A DNA stretch of 64,000 bases from Gracilaria gracilis (GCA_030374805.1 JARGSG010000111.1:1-64000); one strand, 5' to 3'; positions 45,732 to 56,700 are shown, counted from the first letter of the stretch. Notes: generated by a model not told the origin, from the sequence alone. Numbers and translations are program-made.

Positions 45732-46013
45732 ATGAGTCGCTTCTCCCAGTGTACGTACCGCAGGCGCTTGTGTTCTCGACGCCAAGTTCACCTTAAGCAC
45801 ACAGGCACACGAAGAGTTTCGTCCGCCAATCGCTATTCGCCCTCCAGAAAAACCATTTGCGACGGCATTTCGCAACTGAAACTAGGTCCTTCAGTTCCCG
45901 GTTCTTCAACAAAAGACCGTGCTCGTTTGCTGAGAGCACTTGCTGTCTTAAGGCACGAAGTATCACAACTAGGTCTGGATGTTGAGTCGGTAATACTTAA
46001 GGAACATGACTAG
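45732..46013 (+). CDS. Small basic protein, unknown (93 aa)
   Basis: ATG at 45732 sits in GCCACCATGAG, a strong Kozak-like context, about 115 bp after a TATA-like box; these two signals decide the start over the upstream codons in the same frame. The protein is rich in Arg/Ser/Lys over its first 55 residues (MSRFSQCTYRRRLCSRRQVH), resembling an organelle-targeting or nucleic-acid-binding N terminus. It ends with a helical segment (KDRARLLRALAVLRHEVSQL). No family is recognised. It is short and intronless. Confidence 0.55.
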   Translation: MSRFSQCTYRRRLCSRRQVHLKHTGTRRVSSANRYSPSRKTICDGISQLKLGPSVPGSSTKDRARLLRALAVLRHEVSQLGLDVESVILKEHD

Positions 46014-46681
46014 GAAGACTCAGAGATAAGAGAACCGCGGTTTGGAGTCGAACCCGCATCACATGTTCAAGATGTTCTAGGCCATATTCATCCCATATTC
46101 TCTACTCGTCGAACTCCTCAATTATCGTACCCTTGGACATGTCCGCCGTCTTGGACGTATACAATATATTAGCATGAGAAGAAAACTTCACTGTTCTCAA
46201 GGATCTACACTCCATCTACCCTGTGTGCAATACACCGAGTTTAGCACAGAGTTGAATGAAGCCATAACCCTGTGGAACAGTTCGATCACAAACTCCTTGG
46301 GGATCATAAGCTACGTGTAGTTATTTCGAATGCGAGGCCCTCATCATGACACGACACATACCATGTTGTATGCTTTCAGTTGAAAAGATGTTCGTTCTGG
46401 ACAAACTTTGCGTGGCCATCAATAATGACTTCACCCGAGCAGATCAGTTCGCAAGTATCGATGTGAGCAGATATGTTCCTTTTCTTCGAATGCAGAGTGG
46501 GAAACTGACGCAAATCACTTGTTTTCGGTTGTAAGCGGTTTTCGGTTGTAAGCGATGTTGGAAAGGGGGAGGTTTCATGAGGCGCCCAGTTTGTGTCGAG
46601 CATGAAACCTCGAGAAGAAGGTCGGTCCACATCCACATATCGCTTGGCCAAAGTTTATGAATGACATGCTCATAGCCCAAA

Positions 46682-46713
<32 letters not shown>

Positions 46714-46907
46714 GTTCGTCCACTGCGGACTACAGGAGTATTGCTAGTTAAGCGGAAAAGAGAGAGGGGATAGCAAAGGATTGGAAACTACGAGTAACAT
46801 TGGAGAGATATCACCGGAGACACAATGAGAACTTGTGAACCCTTCGACAAGGGTGAGCGAATTATTCCTTGGAGCCATTTATTCTTCGTACGACATATCA
46901 CAGAGCT
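46014..46907. other. Intergenic with homopolymer
   Basis: No supported gene. Holds a short duplication (CGGTTGTAAGCGGTTTT then CGGTTGTAAGCG, about 46528-46553) and the poly-C tract at 46686-46713. It includes the 3' flank of the FGGY kinase gene. Confidence 0.5.
46686..46713. repeat. 28-base poly-C tract
   Basis: An uninterrupted run of 28 C. Such a tract is prone to slippage, and its true length is uncertain from assembled data. Confidence 0.95.
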
Positions 46908-48614
46908 CTAGGCACTCATAATGTCCTTGTACGAAACAAAATCCGAATACATTTTCTGGTAAACGAGGTACTTCTGATCATGATAGAGCCTTCGTTTGTC
47001 GTTTGGTAATATAACCTGTTGCACCTTTGTCATCTTCTCTGCCGCAGACACAAGTCTGGACCCGTTGTCTACGCTCTCGTTGATTGTACATACAGTATCT
47101 GCCACTCTAGCCAATATACCCCCTCCAAGAAGAACAGTGTCCTCTTCTGAGGACAAGACAACTGGAACGGAAAGGCAGTCGGCTAATTCTGTCAAAAAGA
47201 GCTTGCTCTTGCAGAGACCCCCACAAGCTGCAACAAGCTTTACATTGTGCCCAGCGTTTTTCATCTCCTGAACAATGTGTCGAGCTCCGTAACAAAGGGC
47301 CTGTATAGTTGCTCTGAACTTGATAGCGAGGTCGTATTCAGTGACGGATAACGTTAAACCTGTCATTGCTCCTTTCAAATATGGGTCCGCACGTGGACTG
47401 CGATTTCCTGCATGATAATCTAAGCAATGGACGTGCTTCGCAGGGTCCTCTCCCCCTTTCTGAAGAACCGCATCGGTCATGTCTTCCAAGACGGCGTAAA
47501 CATTTTCAGACCCTACCCGTTGACACAGAGATGAGAAGCACGGATGCCTCTCAATTGTGTTCTGAAGCAACTTCCCGGTCACGCTCTGTCCCCCTTCGGT
47601 GACGTGGAAACCCGGGAGGACTGCGTCCCGAAAGGGTCCCCACACACCGGCAACAAAGATGGGACTCTTCGATAATTGAATAAAACATGTTGAAGTTCCG
47701 GCAATTACGCTCAATCTGTCTTCAATCGAGGGCGCCAGTTCCTGCACAAGTGAGGCATGAATTCCTAAAGTCCAAAGAGACCCTGCGTGAGCATCAATCA
47801 TTGGCGATGCAACTGTACATTCACGCGAAAGTCCAAGTTCGTGGGCAACATGTTCAGCAACAGTTCCGACTGGTGTCCCAGGTTTGATGATACTCGAACC
47901 GATCTTCTGAAAGCTATTGTTGCATAATGTTTCTAGCCCGATCTTCCTCCAAAAATCAGGATTCCATCTTCCCTCATCCCCTTCATTACTGCCCCAGCCC
48001 CATTTACAAGCCACTGTGCACGACGATCGTACACTTCTGTTCCGACAAAACTGGAACACCATCCAGTCTGCAAGATCAAAGAAGATTCCATTTTGGATGA
48101 CCTCAGGCTTGTGCTTCTGAAGCCATGCAAGCTTCGGGGGTTCGTTTTCCGGACTAATAACATTCCCAAAGTGGGAGCAAACTTCCTTTACATTCATATC
48201 AGGACATCGACTGATTTCCTCTGCTTCATCTATGGCACGGTGGTCCAACCATAAGATTACGTTGTATGTATCACTATCCCCTGTACCATTTTCATCATCG
48301 ACGGCTGCGGACAACGGAGCACATCCAATATCATCCTTGCATACCACCAATGAGCATGTGGCATCAACTCCTATAGAAGCAACGTACACCTCTCTTGAGG
48401 TTTCTTGCTTTGCTTCATCGATGACAGCTCGTATGCAAAATTTTGTTGCTCTCCAAATATCTTCAGAACTCTGTTCATAATGATCCTCCCTTTGGTTTCG
48501 CGTTTTGATGGAATGTGAGTGATAAGCTAGCTTTCTACCGTTGCAATCGAAAATCCCAGCACGAACGCTTCCAGTTCCAACATCGATACCAAGATATACG
48601 CGTTCCGGAGGCAT
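46908..48614 (-). CDS. FGGY-family carbohydrate kinase (probable ribulokinase)
   Basis: Transfers phosphate from ATP to a sugar, in the cytosol. The closest relatives I recall are the eukaryotic FGGY / yeast YDR109C group, which phosphorylates D-ribulose. The 568 residues match the family length, and the start is MPPERVYLGIDVGTGSVRAG. The N-terminal FGGY domain has the phosphate-1 motif DVGTGS (11-16), WLDHRA (122-127) and PKLAWLQKHKPE (160-171). The catalytic base region is PMIDAHAGSLW, with Asp at about 274. GGQSVTGKLL follows at about 341-350. The C-terminal domain carries LDYHAGNRSPRADPYLKGAM (398-417) and the adenosine-binding AACGGLCKSKL (462-472), followed by EEDTVLLGGGI. No transit peptide is visible and there is no intron. 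Substrate choice is inferred from family similarity. Confidence 0.93.
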   Translation of the reverse strand: MPPERVYLGIDVGTGSVRAGIFDCNGRKLAYHSHSIKTRNQREDHYEQSSEDIWRATKFCIRAVIDEAKQETSREVYVASIGVDATCSLVVCKDDIGCAPLSAAVDDENGTGDSDTYNVILWLDHRAIDEAEEISRCPDMNVKEVCSHFGNVISPENEPPKLAWLQKHKPEVIQNGIFFDLADWMVFQFCRNRSVRSSCTVACKWGWGSNEGDEGRWNPDFWRKIGLETLCNNSFQKIGSSIIKPGTPVGTVAEHVAHELGLSRECTVASPMIDAHAGSLWTLGIHASLVQELAPSIEDRLSVIAGTSTCFIQLSKSPIFVAGVWGPFRDAVLPGFHVTEGGQSVTGKLLQNTIERHPCFSSLCQRVGSENVYAVLEDMTDAVLQKGGEDPAKHVHCLDYHAGNRSPRADPYLKGAMTGLTLSVTEYDLAIKFRATIQALCYGARHIVQEMKNAGHNVKLVAACGGLCKSKLFLTELADCLSVPVVLSSEEDTVLLGGGILARVADTVCTINESVDNGSRLVSAAEKMTKVQQVILPNDKRRLYHDQKYLVYQKMYSDFVSYKDIMSA

Positions 48615-49367
48615 TTCGCCGAGGTCTCAAGAACCTTGCGGACGGTAAGACAAAAGGATTCTGTTTATAGCAGACGGCTTGATCAAGAACTATCGCTTAA
48701 GAACAAGCACCTTCGATCATCAGCTGATGAAGTATCTACACGTACAGTACCTATGGGTGCGAAACAGGGTGACCGCTGCCGCCCATACACTAAACAAAAT
48801 CTTCGAACGCATCGTCTTGTGAGCACAGGTTTCTGAAGCGCCCATGACTTCCAACGCTAAATGCTTCTGATCCATGGAAAATCCCTTCGACCCCACGAGG
48901 TAAGGATGTAAGGTAAGTACGCGTAGCAGGTGTACGTGTACACGTATATGTATGTGTACCTGTAAGTTTCCGTTTACACGTACCGTGTACACGTACAGGT
49001 ACCTGTACCGTGTATGTGTGTCAGAGCTCGTAAGGAAGTCCAAGTTTCGCACGCAAAACGTTCAGCCACTCTTACGTCTCAACGCCATTATGCTGTGATG
49101 TGATCATGAAACGCTCAACATCTCTGAAGCACGACTTCAGGATGTTCAACAATTCGGTGGTCCTATACAGAACAGTATTTAGTTCGAAAAGCCCGCAGCT
49201 TACCAGTTGCAAAGTTTCGTCACCTGATTGGGCTTTCCTTTTCAATGATACTTTGAAATGGTATGTCAGACAAAGCTGAAAGCACTACCCGTACACCTAC
49301 CGCGTACACGGTAGTCACCAAGTTTGCTGACGCTGAGAAGCTTCCCTTCACCACTTATCATCATCAT
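48615..49367. other. Promoter region with alternating GTAC repeats
   Basis: Upstream of the FGGY kinase and downstream of threonine dehydratase, both on the minus strand. It holds the alternating purine-pyrimidine block at 48930-49020. No supported gene; frames here are short. Confidence 0.5.
48930..49020. repeat. Alternating purine-pyrimidine GTACACGTA-type repeat
   Basis: 48930-48959 alternates purine and pyrimidine without exception for 30 bases (GTGTACGTGTACACGTATAT...). Related blocks follow (CGTGTACACGTAC about 48984-48996, GTACCTGTACCGTG). It is internally self-complementary. Confidence 0.75.
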
Positions 49368-51173
49368 TCACCACTTCTTCCCCAAGAAGAACTTGTACGC
49401 TATGTTGTCATCTTCTCTTGTGTATACGTAACCCAGGCGGGAAACAAAGGCATCCAGTTCCTTCATTGCGATCTTTTCGTCAACATCCATGTTGCTGCTG
49501 AGAGCTACAAGAACCCTTCCCACATCAGCCCCATGATTTCTGTAGTGAAACATGGTTATGTTGAAGCCGGCGGGTAGTTCAACCAAAAACTTTATGAGCG
49601 CTCCTGGACGTTCCGGGAATTCAAACCTGTATATCGTTTCCTCGAATCTTCGTGACGCAGCATTTCCCCCCACTAAATGCCTGGTGTGGAGTTTCGCCAT
49701 TTCGTTGTCGGTGAGGTCGTATGCTTCATACCTGGCTGTTTTCAACCTTTCCATTATTTGGTCAACGTCATCTTTGGAAGAGATTTTGGTGCCAACAAAA
49801 ACATGGGCGTCTTGATCACCGCTATACCGATAGTTAAACTCGGTTATACTCAGATCGTCACCGAGCACATTTATCAGCTGTCGGAAAGAACCTGGTTGTT
49901 CCGGGATTGTAACCGCGAAAATACCTTCTCGACCTTCACCAATCTCTGCTCGCTCGCTCACATACCTTAGGTTATCGAAATTTGTATTAGCACCTGAAGC
50001 GATCACCGCAAACTTCTTGTTCCGAACTCCTTCCCTCTGCACATAAGCCTTAACGCCGGCTACAGCCAACGCCCCAGCCGGTTCCAATATGGATCGGGTG
50101 TCTTCAAAGACATCCTTTATGGCAGCGCAAATCTCATCCGTTGAAACCAGAACTACCTCATCGACCAGCTCTGCGCAAAGTCGAAAAGTTTCTCTTCCCA
50201 CTTCAGCAACTGCAACTCCATCTGCGAAAGTTCCTATGCGTTTGAGCCGGACGCGCCTTTGGGCCAGAATGCTATCGTGCATTGCAGACGCATCGTAAGG
50301 CTCTACACCAATGATAGATATCTCGGGGCGCAAGCGCTTCAATACGCATGCAACTCCTGCAATAAGACCACCACCACCGACCGGGACAAAGACAGCATCA
50401 AGATGATCCGCTTGTCTGAGGATTTCCAACCCAATTGTTGCTTGACCAGCGATGATGTCTGGATGATCAAAAGGAGGGATGAACAGCTTCTCTTCGTTCT
50501 CAGCTAGCCGCAATGCAAGCTGTTGGGCTTCGTCGAATGTGTTCCCGTGAAGTATTGCCTCTGCTCCTCTCCTACGAACGGCATCTACCTTGATCTGCGG
50601 TGTCACAGCTGGCATAATGATGGTAGCGGGAACCGACAGCTTCTCAGCAGCCATCGCCACACCTTGTGCATGATTGCCAGCGGACGCAGCTATGACTCCG
50701 TTAGCTAATGATTCTCTGCTAGCGTTGGCCATCATGTTGTAAGCACCACGCAACTTAAAAGACTTCACTGGAGTCGTATCTTCGCGTTTCAGCAGGATAG
50801 TGTTGTGCAACCTGGATGACAAAATCGGTGCAATATGCATAGGTGTTTCATTAAGAATCTCATACACACGTGAGTTCAGAACACGCTCCAGGTAATCCGA
50901 TCGGGTTGGGGAACAAGCAACGTAACAATATACCGGGCACTGCTCGACATCCTTCGCTGCACTTGGAACTTCAGCCGATGCTTTGGAGACTGGTTCTGAA
51001 ACCATTGGAGTCGAGCGAGGAGCCGGTTGTGCTGCCTTCATTCGACATTTGCGGCGGGGTGCAACCCTGTGACGACATGGGAAACCAGAACTTCGAGTGT
51101 TAGGCAATCCCTGAGAAACAAAAGCGGGAGACTTCATGCTCGAATAAGACAAAAAGAGGATGGGTCCGTCCAT
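49368..51173 (-). CDS. ilvA: Threonine dehydratase (biosynthetic), plastid-type
   Basis: Deaminates L-threonine to 2-oxobutanoate using pyridoxal phosphate, the first step toward isoleucine (EC 4.3.1.19), expected in the plastid. Residues 1-75 are Ser/Arg/Pro-rich with few acids, a likely transit peptide; a second ATG at residue 13 is also possible. The catalytic domain (about 95-400) has the PLP lysine in PVKSFKLRGAYNM (K140), the Asn loop ASAGNHAQGVA (163-173), the glycine loop VGGGGLIAG (265-273) and the late SGANTNFDNL (393-402). Two ACT-like regulatory domains follow (about 414-490 and 512-590), each starting with a FAVTIPEQPGS / YRFEFPERPGA strand. These are the usual site of isoleucine feedback and fit the long plant/bacterial IlvA rather than the short catabolic enzyme. 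Intronless. Confidence 0.96.
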   Translation of the reverse strand: MDGPILFLSYSSMKSPAFVSQGLPNTRSSGFPCRHRVAPRRKCRMKAAQPAPRSTPMVSEPVSKASAEVPSAAKDVEQCPVYCYVACSPTRSDYLERVLNSRVYEILNETPMHIAPILSSRLHNTILLKREDTTPVKSFKLRGAYNMMANASRESLANGVIAASAGNHAQGVAMAAEKLSVPATIIMPAVTPQIKVDAVRRRGAEAILHGNTFDEAQQLALRLAENEEKLFIPPFDHPDIIAGQATIGLEILRQADHLDAVFVPVGGGGLIAGVACVLKRLRPEISIIGVEPYDASAMHDSILAQRRVRLKRIGTFADGVAVAEVGRETFRLCAELVDEVVLVSTDEICAAIKDVFEDTRSILEPAGALAVAGVKAYVQREGVRNKKFAVIASGANTNFDNLRYVSERAEIGEGREGIFAVTIPEQPGSFRQLINVLGDDLSITEFNYRYSGDQDAHVFVGTKISSKDDVDQIMERLKTARYEAYDLTDNEMAKLHTRHLVGGNAASRRFEETIYRFEFPERPGALIKFLVELPAGFNITMFHYRNHGADVGRVLVALSSNMDVDEKIAMKELDAFVSRLGYVYTREDDNIAYKFFLGKKW

Positions 51174-53804
51174 CGAAAAGTGAACGGCTCGCGAGGATGG
51201 TGTTTGGCAACTCTCGTAACACGGAATTTTCAGTCGCTAGGTAATCTGTCCAAGAATCGAGTCTTTCCCGTGAATACTGTAGCAAGAAGAAGTGAACCGA
51301 ACAAGGACCGAGAGCTTCATCTAACGAGGTATCAATGAAGACTACCCTTGTTCGTGACACGCATGCTTGCTTCAACACTTTCTGCGTCCCAGTTCTCAAG
51401 AGGGGTGGGCACAGCCAGCTGTCAGGAGGGGTGAGCACAGCCAGCTGTGCTGGCACCGGCTTGGTGTGCATGACTTTTGCGGCTTCTCCACTCGTGCATC
51501 CACTGCTGGTTTCTTGTCCCATGACAGCCTGTCATGGAGCGGTGATCCAAAGACAATTGTACAGCTGTCCAACATGTAGGTCCTTTTCCTTTCTTTTCGG
51601 AAAAGATACCGAATTTCATATTCCAGATAACTTTCACATTGCGACATTGCGTTTTCTATTATCTTCGTGTACAGTATGGAACCAGTGGTTCTGCCTTTGG
51701 AAGACGGTTCTAGAAGCCATAAAGGAGAAAAAAGTTTTGTGGTCGTTGCGGCGCTCTGCTCCACTCTTGCGCCGCGAAACTCACTTTAGGGTTAGTTAGA
51801 TATCTACCCTTGGTTTCATAAGATATCTGTCAGCGGTCTCCCTCCGTAACTACTCGTAAAACTCCTGCAAACATGCATAATGCTTTGAATGTCACCGCAA
51901 ATGCCATTTGATTTACATGTTTTGTGGCACCTGTGCTGGCCTTTGGCCGGTTCTTGGAACCAGTCCGGGCCTTTTGTATCACGAGATGTGATCTTCGTGA
52001 AGGTGGTTAAGGTTGGAAGTTCAAAGGTCCCTTTGCCGCTCTCCATCGAACGGGACGTTGCGTGTAGATAGAACGTTTTGTGGCGGGCAAGTAGTACTGT
52101 AGGGACTAGATTTTTTCAAGTACAGTTGGAAGTTAGCACGTAACTAATTTTTCTTTTTGTAGTTCAACTCACATGAAGAGCGAATAATCATCATTGATGT
52201 AGGGCCGCGAAAAGCTGAAGTTGCTTCTCTCTCTCCCTCTACACGGTACCAGATTCGGATTTCTGTTTCTTTTTTGCATTGAACCCTGTTCTATTAAGCA
52301 CTACTCGCTTTCCTCATGGACCCTGGCGCTTTAGGCGGGGGGAAGAAGTATTCTTCCACCCCTGAGACTTAGAATATTATTCTCTTTTTCACTCAAGAGC
52401 AATGGTTTCAAGTTGTACCAGGTTTAAGATGACAAGACTGGATAAAGCATACGTATTGCGTATTACGCAATTATTGCGTCGCAAACCACATGAGTCTGAA
52501 GACATTTTTGCTCTTTATGCAGATGCAAATGGTGGGCGATATATGCTCAAAGTCAGGAAAGAATATGTAGCTTGCTGACTGCTAATTACTGTATCTATCT
52601 TTTCGCTCTTTAGTCAAGAAAGCTCGCAAGCATCGATATCGTATTTTGTATCGAGATGATATGGTTTCGTCACACACAGGGTAACAAGGTTAAATATTAC
52701 ACATATACCATGCTCCCCAGCTACTTCTGGCTAAAATTTGTTGAGATCTTGTCTGCAGTGGATGTCTTCTGTTATAGATACGATGGTACACGTCGCTGAT
52801 AAAAGCAGTCGATCGGATAATCGATTAGGAGAATCGATCTTGGTGTATACGTGCGGTTTACTCTGGGTACAAAAATGATCGTAACCACACCGCAAACGCG
52901 AGGGATCTACGAAACACTACAGCACGGGGAAAGTCAAATTGACCAGATAAGCCTTTGAGGCCGGTTCACAGGGGCCTTTGAAAAAGATTCTTTCCAGATC
53001 GCAGGCACATCGTCATATGAGGGAAGAGTCCGCCTTTAATAATTGCAATGAGAAGCTCCAGCGTCAGAACGCTCTGGAGAGCTGCGTTCATATCCCGAAG
53101 CCTCGCACGAGTGCAGCAGATATGATAAAGGCAATCTCAATCGAAAAGCCTTACTATACTGCTAACGCTATCTAACCAAAAGAGTTCAAAAGGGCAATGG
53201 AGCGTACTTCTTAATGTTAAAGGAGGGTCTTTATGCTTCGATTATGCACAGGAGTTTGAGAAAATACACACCTGCTAGCTCCCGCTACACAGGACAACTA
53301 AAAGAGGAACGGAGCACTCACGCATTAACTACGATAAGGCTGCAATTACCGGTCAGTGCACCAACGAAGTTAGTTAGAATAGTTAGTAGCCAAAAGAAAA
53401 GACAGGTCCACATCGACACTGAAACCTCCGAGCAGGCACCCAGTCTTCTTCCCCACGGAACCTAAGTAAAGAATTGCCCTAGACCACATGTTTCCGACGC
53501 CCGCACAACGATTCTGGCGACGACACCCAAGAGTGACGCTCGCAGACACACACTCGGCACGAAGTGATACAACATCACGCCTCCGCGACATGGATGTATG
53601 TCGGTTAGGAAAACGTGCCACCACACATATCTGAGGACGATCACTCAAAACAAGTTGCAATGCCAACTAGAAGAAAGATCATTAAAGTTGCACGCGATGT
53701 GAATCCACATCGTTTCTTCGACGACAAACCGTTCAAGCCCAACCTCGGCTGCTCATGTGAACATGCATAGCGCACATGCACGGCGAATGCGGCGGGGGGT
53801 GAGG
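51174..53804. other. Long gene-free interval
   Basis: No recognisable coding region on either strand; frames are under about 155 codons and lack motifs. A tandem duplication of about 25 bp lies at 51399-51449. Positions 52070-52950 are AT-rich with CT-rich runs. I see no transposon signature. Confidence 0.5.
51399..51449. repeat. 25-bp tandem duplication
   Basis: AGAGGGGTGGGCACAGCCAGCTGT and AGGAGGGGTGAGCACAGCCAG(CTGT) follow each other directly with two or three differences. Each unit has the palindrome CAGCTG. Confidence 0.8.
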
Positions 53805-54587
53805 TTATGCGTTAGCAGACACAACGAGGTCAACGTCAAAACTTGACGCATAGGTAGCCAAGTCTGGTAACGACTGGGCAACCAGTTGCACCTGGCGCAT
53901 GAGCTGGTCAATCGAAGGACGCTCAACAAATTTAACAGTCTTCACTCGTGAGTTGGGAAGTCGGGTTGACAGGGCATGAGCAGCATCGCGTTCAGACATA
54001 GAGTCGCCTAAGACAAGTACGTTGAGTTGGTCTTCGTTCGGGAACATGACGGCAACCTCCTGAGAGAAGGCAGCCACCTTCCAAGAGGACGGGGCATCGG
54101 GGAAGTCAGATTCGAAGGAGGTGCGCGCGGAAACAATCTTAATATCATTCTCCATGAGGAAGGTCACGACTCGGGGAAGAAAGCGCCGCCCGGACAATTC
54201 AACCCATCCAGCTTCCGCGTTGGTAATGATAACCACCTTGCCGAACCGGAGCGCTTCTTTCACGATTTCGATAACAGCGTCTTCAAGCTGCTCAAGCTGC
54301 GTACGAAGGCTGACCGAAAGCGAGTTTCGGTCGTCGACGCGCAGGCCGAGCGAGGCGAGATACGTACTCGGACATATTGTGTCATCCCAGTCTATGATAG
54401 CCGTGGTCTTCGAACAAGACCGCCGTGCGGTTGGCGCCGGGTTTTCGACATGTTTCGAGGGCTGCGGCGCGGCCGGTGGACTTGGCGAAGGGGGTGTTGG
54501 AGTAGTTTGTGGTGCAGCTTCCTTTCTCCGAACCGAGTGGTGGAAGTCAGAAGGGGGTGGCGTTCGCACAGCTTGACCGGGGCACAT
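53805..54587 (-). CDS. HAD-fold protein, probable phosphatase (260 aa)
   Basis: Start chosen at ATG 54587 (MCPGQAVRTPPPSDFH); upstream codons in the same frame lie in GC-rich repeats (Ala-Thr run) and look like leader. Residues 17-58 form a Pro/Ser/Thr linker. HAD motif I is AIIDWDDTICPSTYL (nucleophile Asp about 66, second Asp about 68). Motif II is KVVIITNAEA (about 117-126). The motif III/IV region is VLVLGDSMSERDAA (about 190-203), with the GDSxxE signature replacing the usual GDxxxD. A short helical cap could lie between them. HAD enzymes mostly hydrolyse phosphate esters; the substrate is unknown. Similar DWDDT proteins occur across algae and protists as far as I recall. No transit peptide is evident. 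Confidence 0.8.
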   Translation of the reverse strand: MCPGQAVRTPPPSDFHHSVRRKEAAPQTTPTPPSPSPPAAPQPSKHVENPAPTARRSCSKTTAIIDWDDTICPSTYLASLGLRVDDRNSLSVSLRTQLEQLEDAVIEIVKEALRFGKVVIITNAEAGWVELSGRRFLPRVVTFLMENDIKIVSARTSFESDFPDAPSSWKVAAFSQEVAVMFPNEDQLNVLVLGDSMSERDAAHALSTRLPNSRVKTVKFVERPSIDQLMRQVQLVAQSLPDLATYASSFDVDLVVSANA

Positions 54588-54755
54588 TTTAGCTGAGGTG
54601 TTCGAAGCGGAGGACGGCAACAGCGGCGGCACTAGGAGCGGGCGTGAGGAGAGTCGGGGCGAAGCTGGGACGGCGGGAGCGAGCGAGGAGCGCTCGGTGG
54701 CGCGCGGGTGGGTGCAAACGACGGCGGCGAAGACGGCGAAGACCGAGCGACGAAC

Positions 54756-54795
54756 GGAGGCGGCGGTGGCGGTGGCGGTGGCGGTGGCGGAACGA
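54756..54795. repeat. (GGTGGC)n microsatellite
   Basis: Tandem hexamer GGTGGC within the GC-rich leader of the HAD gene. Confidence 0.8.
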
Positions 54796-55998
54796 AAGTG
54801 GGTACGCAACGACGGCAGCGAAAGTAACGGTTCGGACTAGTGCGGGCCACTAGGGCGTCTAGACTAGAGAGGAAATGAAGAAACACGAAGGACGTGTGGG
54901 AAAGTGACTCACGGAAGGTTGAGAGCAGGAAACACGCGGGATACAAAACGTTGGGAGCGTGGGGGAGGGTGGAAGGAAGAGGGGAGGGGTATATATATCT
55001 ATTTACGAAGGACGTGGAAACAAGAAATAGCTAGACGAGAGGTGAGCGAGGGTAAGGAACGGGGGGTAGGGGGCTTCGGGCGCGAGTTGAGGAGTGATGG
55101 CAACCGAAGTAATATACGGAGAAGGGAGGGGGAGTGGGGAGGGGGGAGCGGTAAGAGAGAGGCGGGTATGGCAAGGGCGCGTGAGGGGCGGGCGGCTGGG
55201 CGGAAGGGCGATGGATAAATAGGCTGTGGGCGTAGGGAGGGGGGCGGGCGCGAGTGCTGAAAAAAGAGCGCGCAAGCGTTCGGCACACAAAAAGGCGCGG
55301 CAGAAGCGTCCGTTTGGCACAAATGAGACGGCGGCGGGGCGGGCGATTGTGCCAGCGCGCACAGCTGTGGGCGCGCCGTGTGCATTTTTCCATGCGTTTT
55401 GCGCGCGCGCTCGTCGTTGCTGGCGGCACGTGTGTGGCTGCTTTGCGCCGCGCTCGCGCGCGCGCGTGCAGCTCACGTGTAAGCGCGGCGGCGGGTGGTG
55501 GCGCGTGCACGAGACGCGCGCTTGCGCAACGGGCCAGTCGCAGCGCGCGCCACGGAGCGGCGGGGCGCGCAATCGCTGGCACGCGCGCGCACGCGTGTGC
55601 TTGAACGGGCGCGCGCGCGCGAAGCAGCGGCGCGTGGCCTGCGCGTGCGCGCTCGCGGTAAGCGCCACGGCGGCTGATTGGCGCACAGCGCGGCGCACAG
55701 CGGGCGCGCAGCCAATTGTGGCACGCGTCGTCGCAGCAACTTTTGTGCGCGCTCCGTTTTACAGCACGCCTTACAGCGTGCCTTACAGCGGCGCGAGCCA
55801 TGAGACGCGATCACGGCCCGTCGCGTGCCGTCAGCAGCGGCGCTCGCGCGTCAACCGCTGACGGGCCGCGTCGGCGCCACGCTTTCCCACATCATCGCCC
55901 TCGCCAGCCGCGCAGCCTGCTCCCGCCGCCGCCGCCGAACGAAAGGCACGTAAATATGCACTTCATGCCGCGTGAGTGCGCGTGCACCCCCCACAGCG

Positions 55999-56035
55999 CC
56001 CAGCGCAACCAGCGCAACCAGCGCAACCAGCGCTG
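55999..56035. repeat. (CGCAACCAG)n tandem repeat
   Basis: Three to four consecutive copies of the nonamer CGCAACCAG, followed by a partial inverse (CGCTGCGCTGG). Confidence 0.8.
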
Positions 56036-56607
56036 CGCTGGTAGAGTGAACTTTTTATCATACCAGACGCGCAGCGCGTACACAGCCGCCACGCCGCGCA
56101 CAGGGCGTATTCCCCCCTGCGGACACTCCTCAGCGCCACCACCGTTCCCGATAACATACAACTCGCGACAGCGCGGTGCGAAACGTCCGCCGCTGCCGGC
56201 GGCGGTGGCGGCCGACGGCCACCGCCAGCAGAGCCGCAATCAGTCGTGCACCAACACGCAACAACGTCTCACAACCTGCGCCCCAAAACGGTGCGCGACG
56301 TCACCATCCCTAAATGCGCCTTCTCACGTGCGGTCCACACACCCGCCCCTTTCCACAAACGTCGCACTTTTCTGTCTGTCGGGCGGAGTCCGCCCAGCCG
56401 CTTACCACCGCGCGCGCCGCTGCCTGCCGGTCCACAGCGCCCGCCGCTGTCGCGACGTCTCGTCCCGTCTATGCACCTCAACAACGCGCCGTCGCGCCCA
56501 GCTGCTCGTTGTTCGCGCGTGCCTGTCAAACATTCCTCATACAACCGTGCTTCCACCGCCATTCTTTTTTTTGACTGCCCTTACCTTTTCTTCCCCGTCA
56601 TCAACCT

Positions 56608-56700
56608 TGCCACGCGCCATGCCACGCGCCACACGCCACATGCCACGCGCCACGCGCCATGCGCCACGCGCCACGCTCCACGCTCCACGCTCCACGCACT
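56608..56700. repeat. CCACGCGCCAYG tandem array
   Basis: About ten degenerate units of 6-9 bp (CCACGC, GCCATG, CCACGCTC). It generates the Arg/Ala/His/Pro-rich frames seen across it. Confidence 0.8.

Noticed and set aside
46035..46095. tRNA-tail-like GGTTCGACTCC on the minus strand
   Set aside because: The presumed T-stem does not pair and no cloverleaf can be drawn.
49263..49577. 104-codon plus-strand frame
   Set aside because: Overlaps the end of threonine dehydratase on the other strand, which is certain.
55003..55861. Several overlapping open frames of 110-256 codons on both strands
   Set aside because: They come from CGCG-rich composition; all phases are open and translations are Arg/Ala-rich with no motif.
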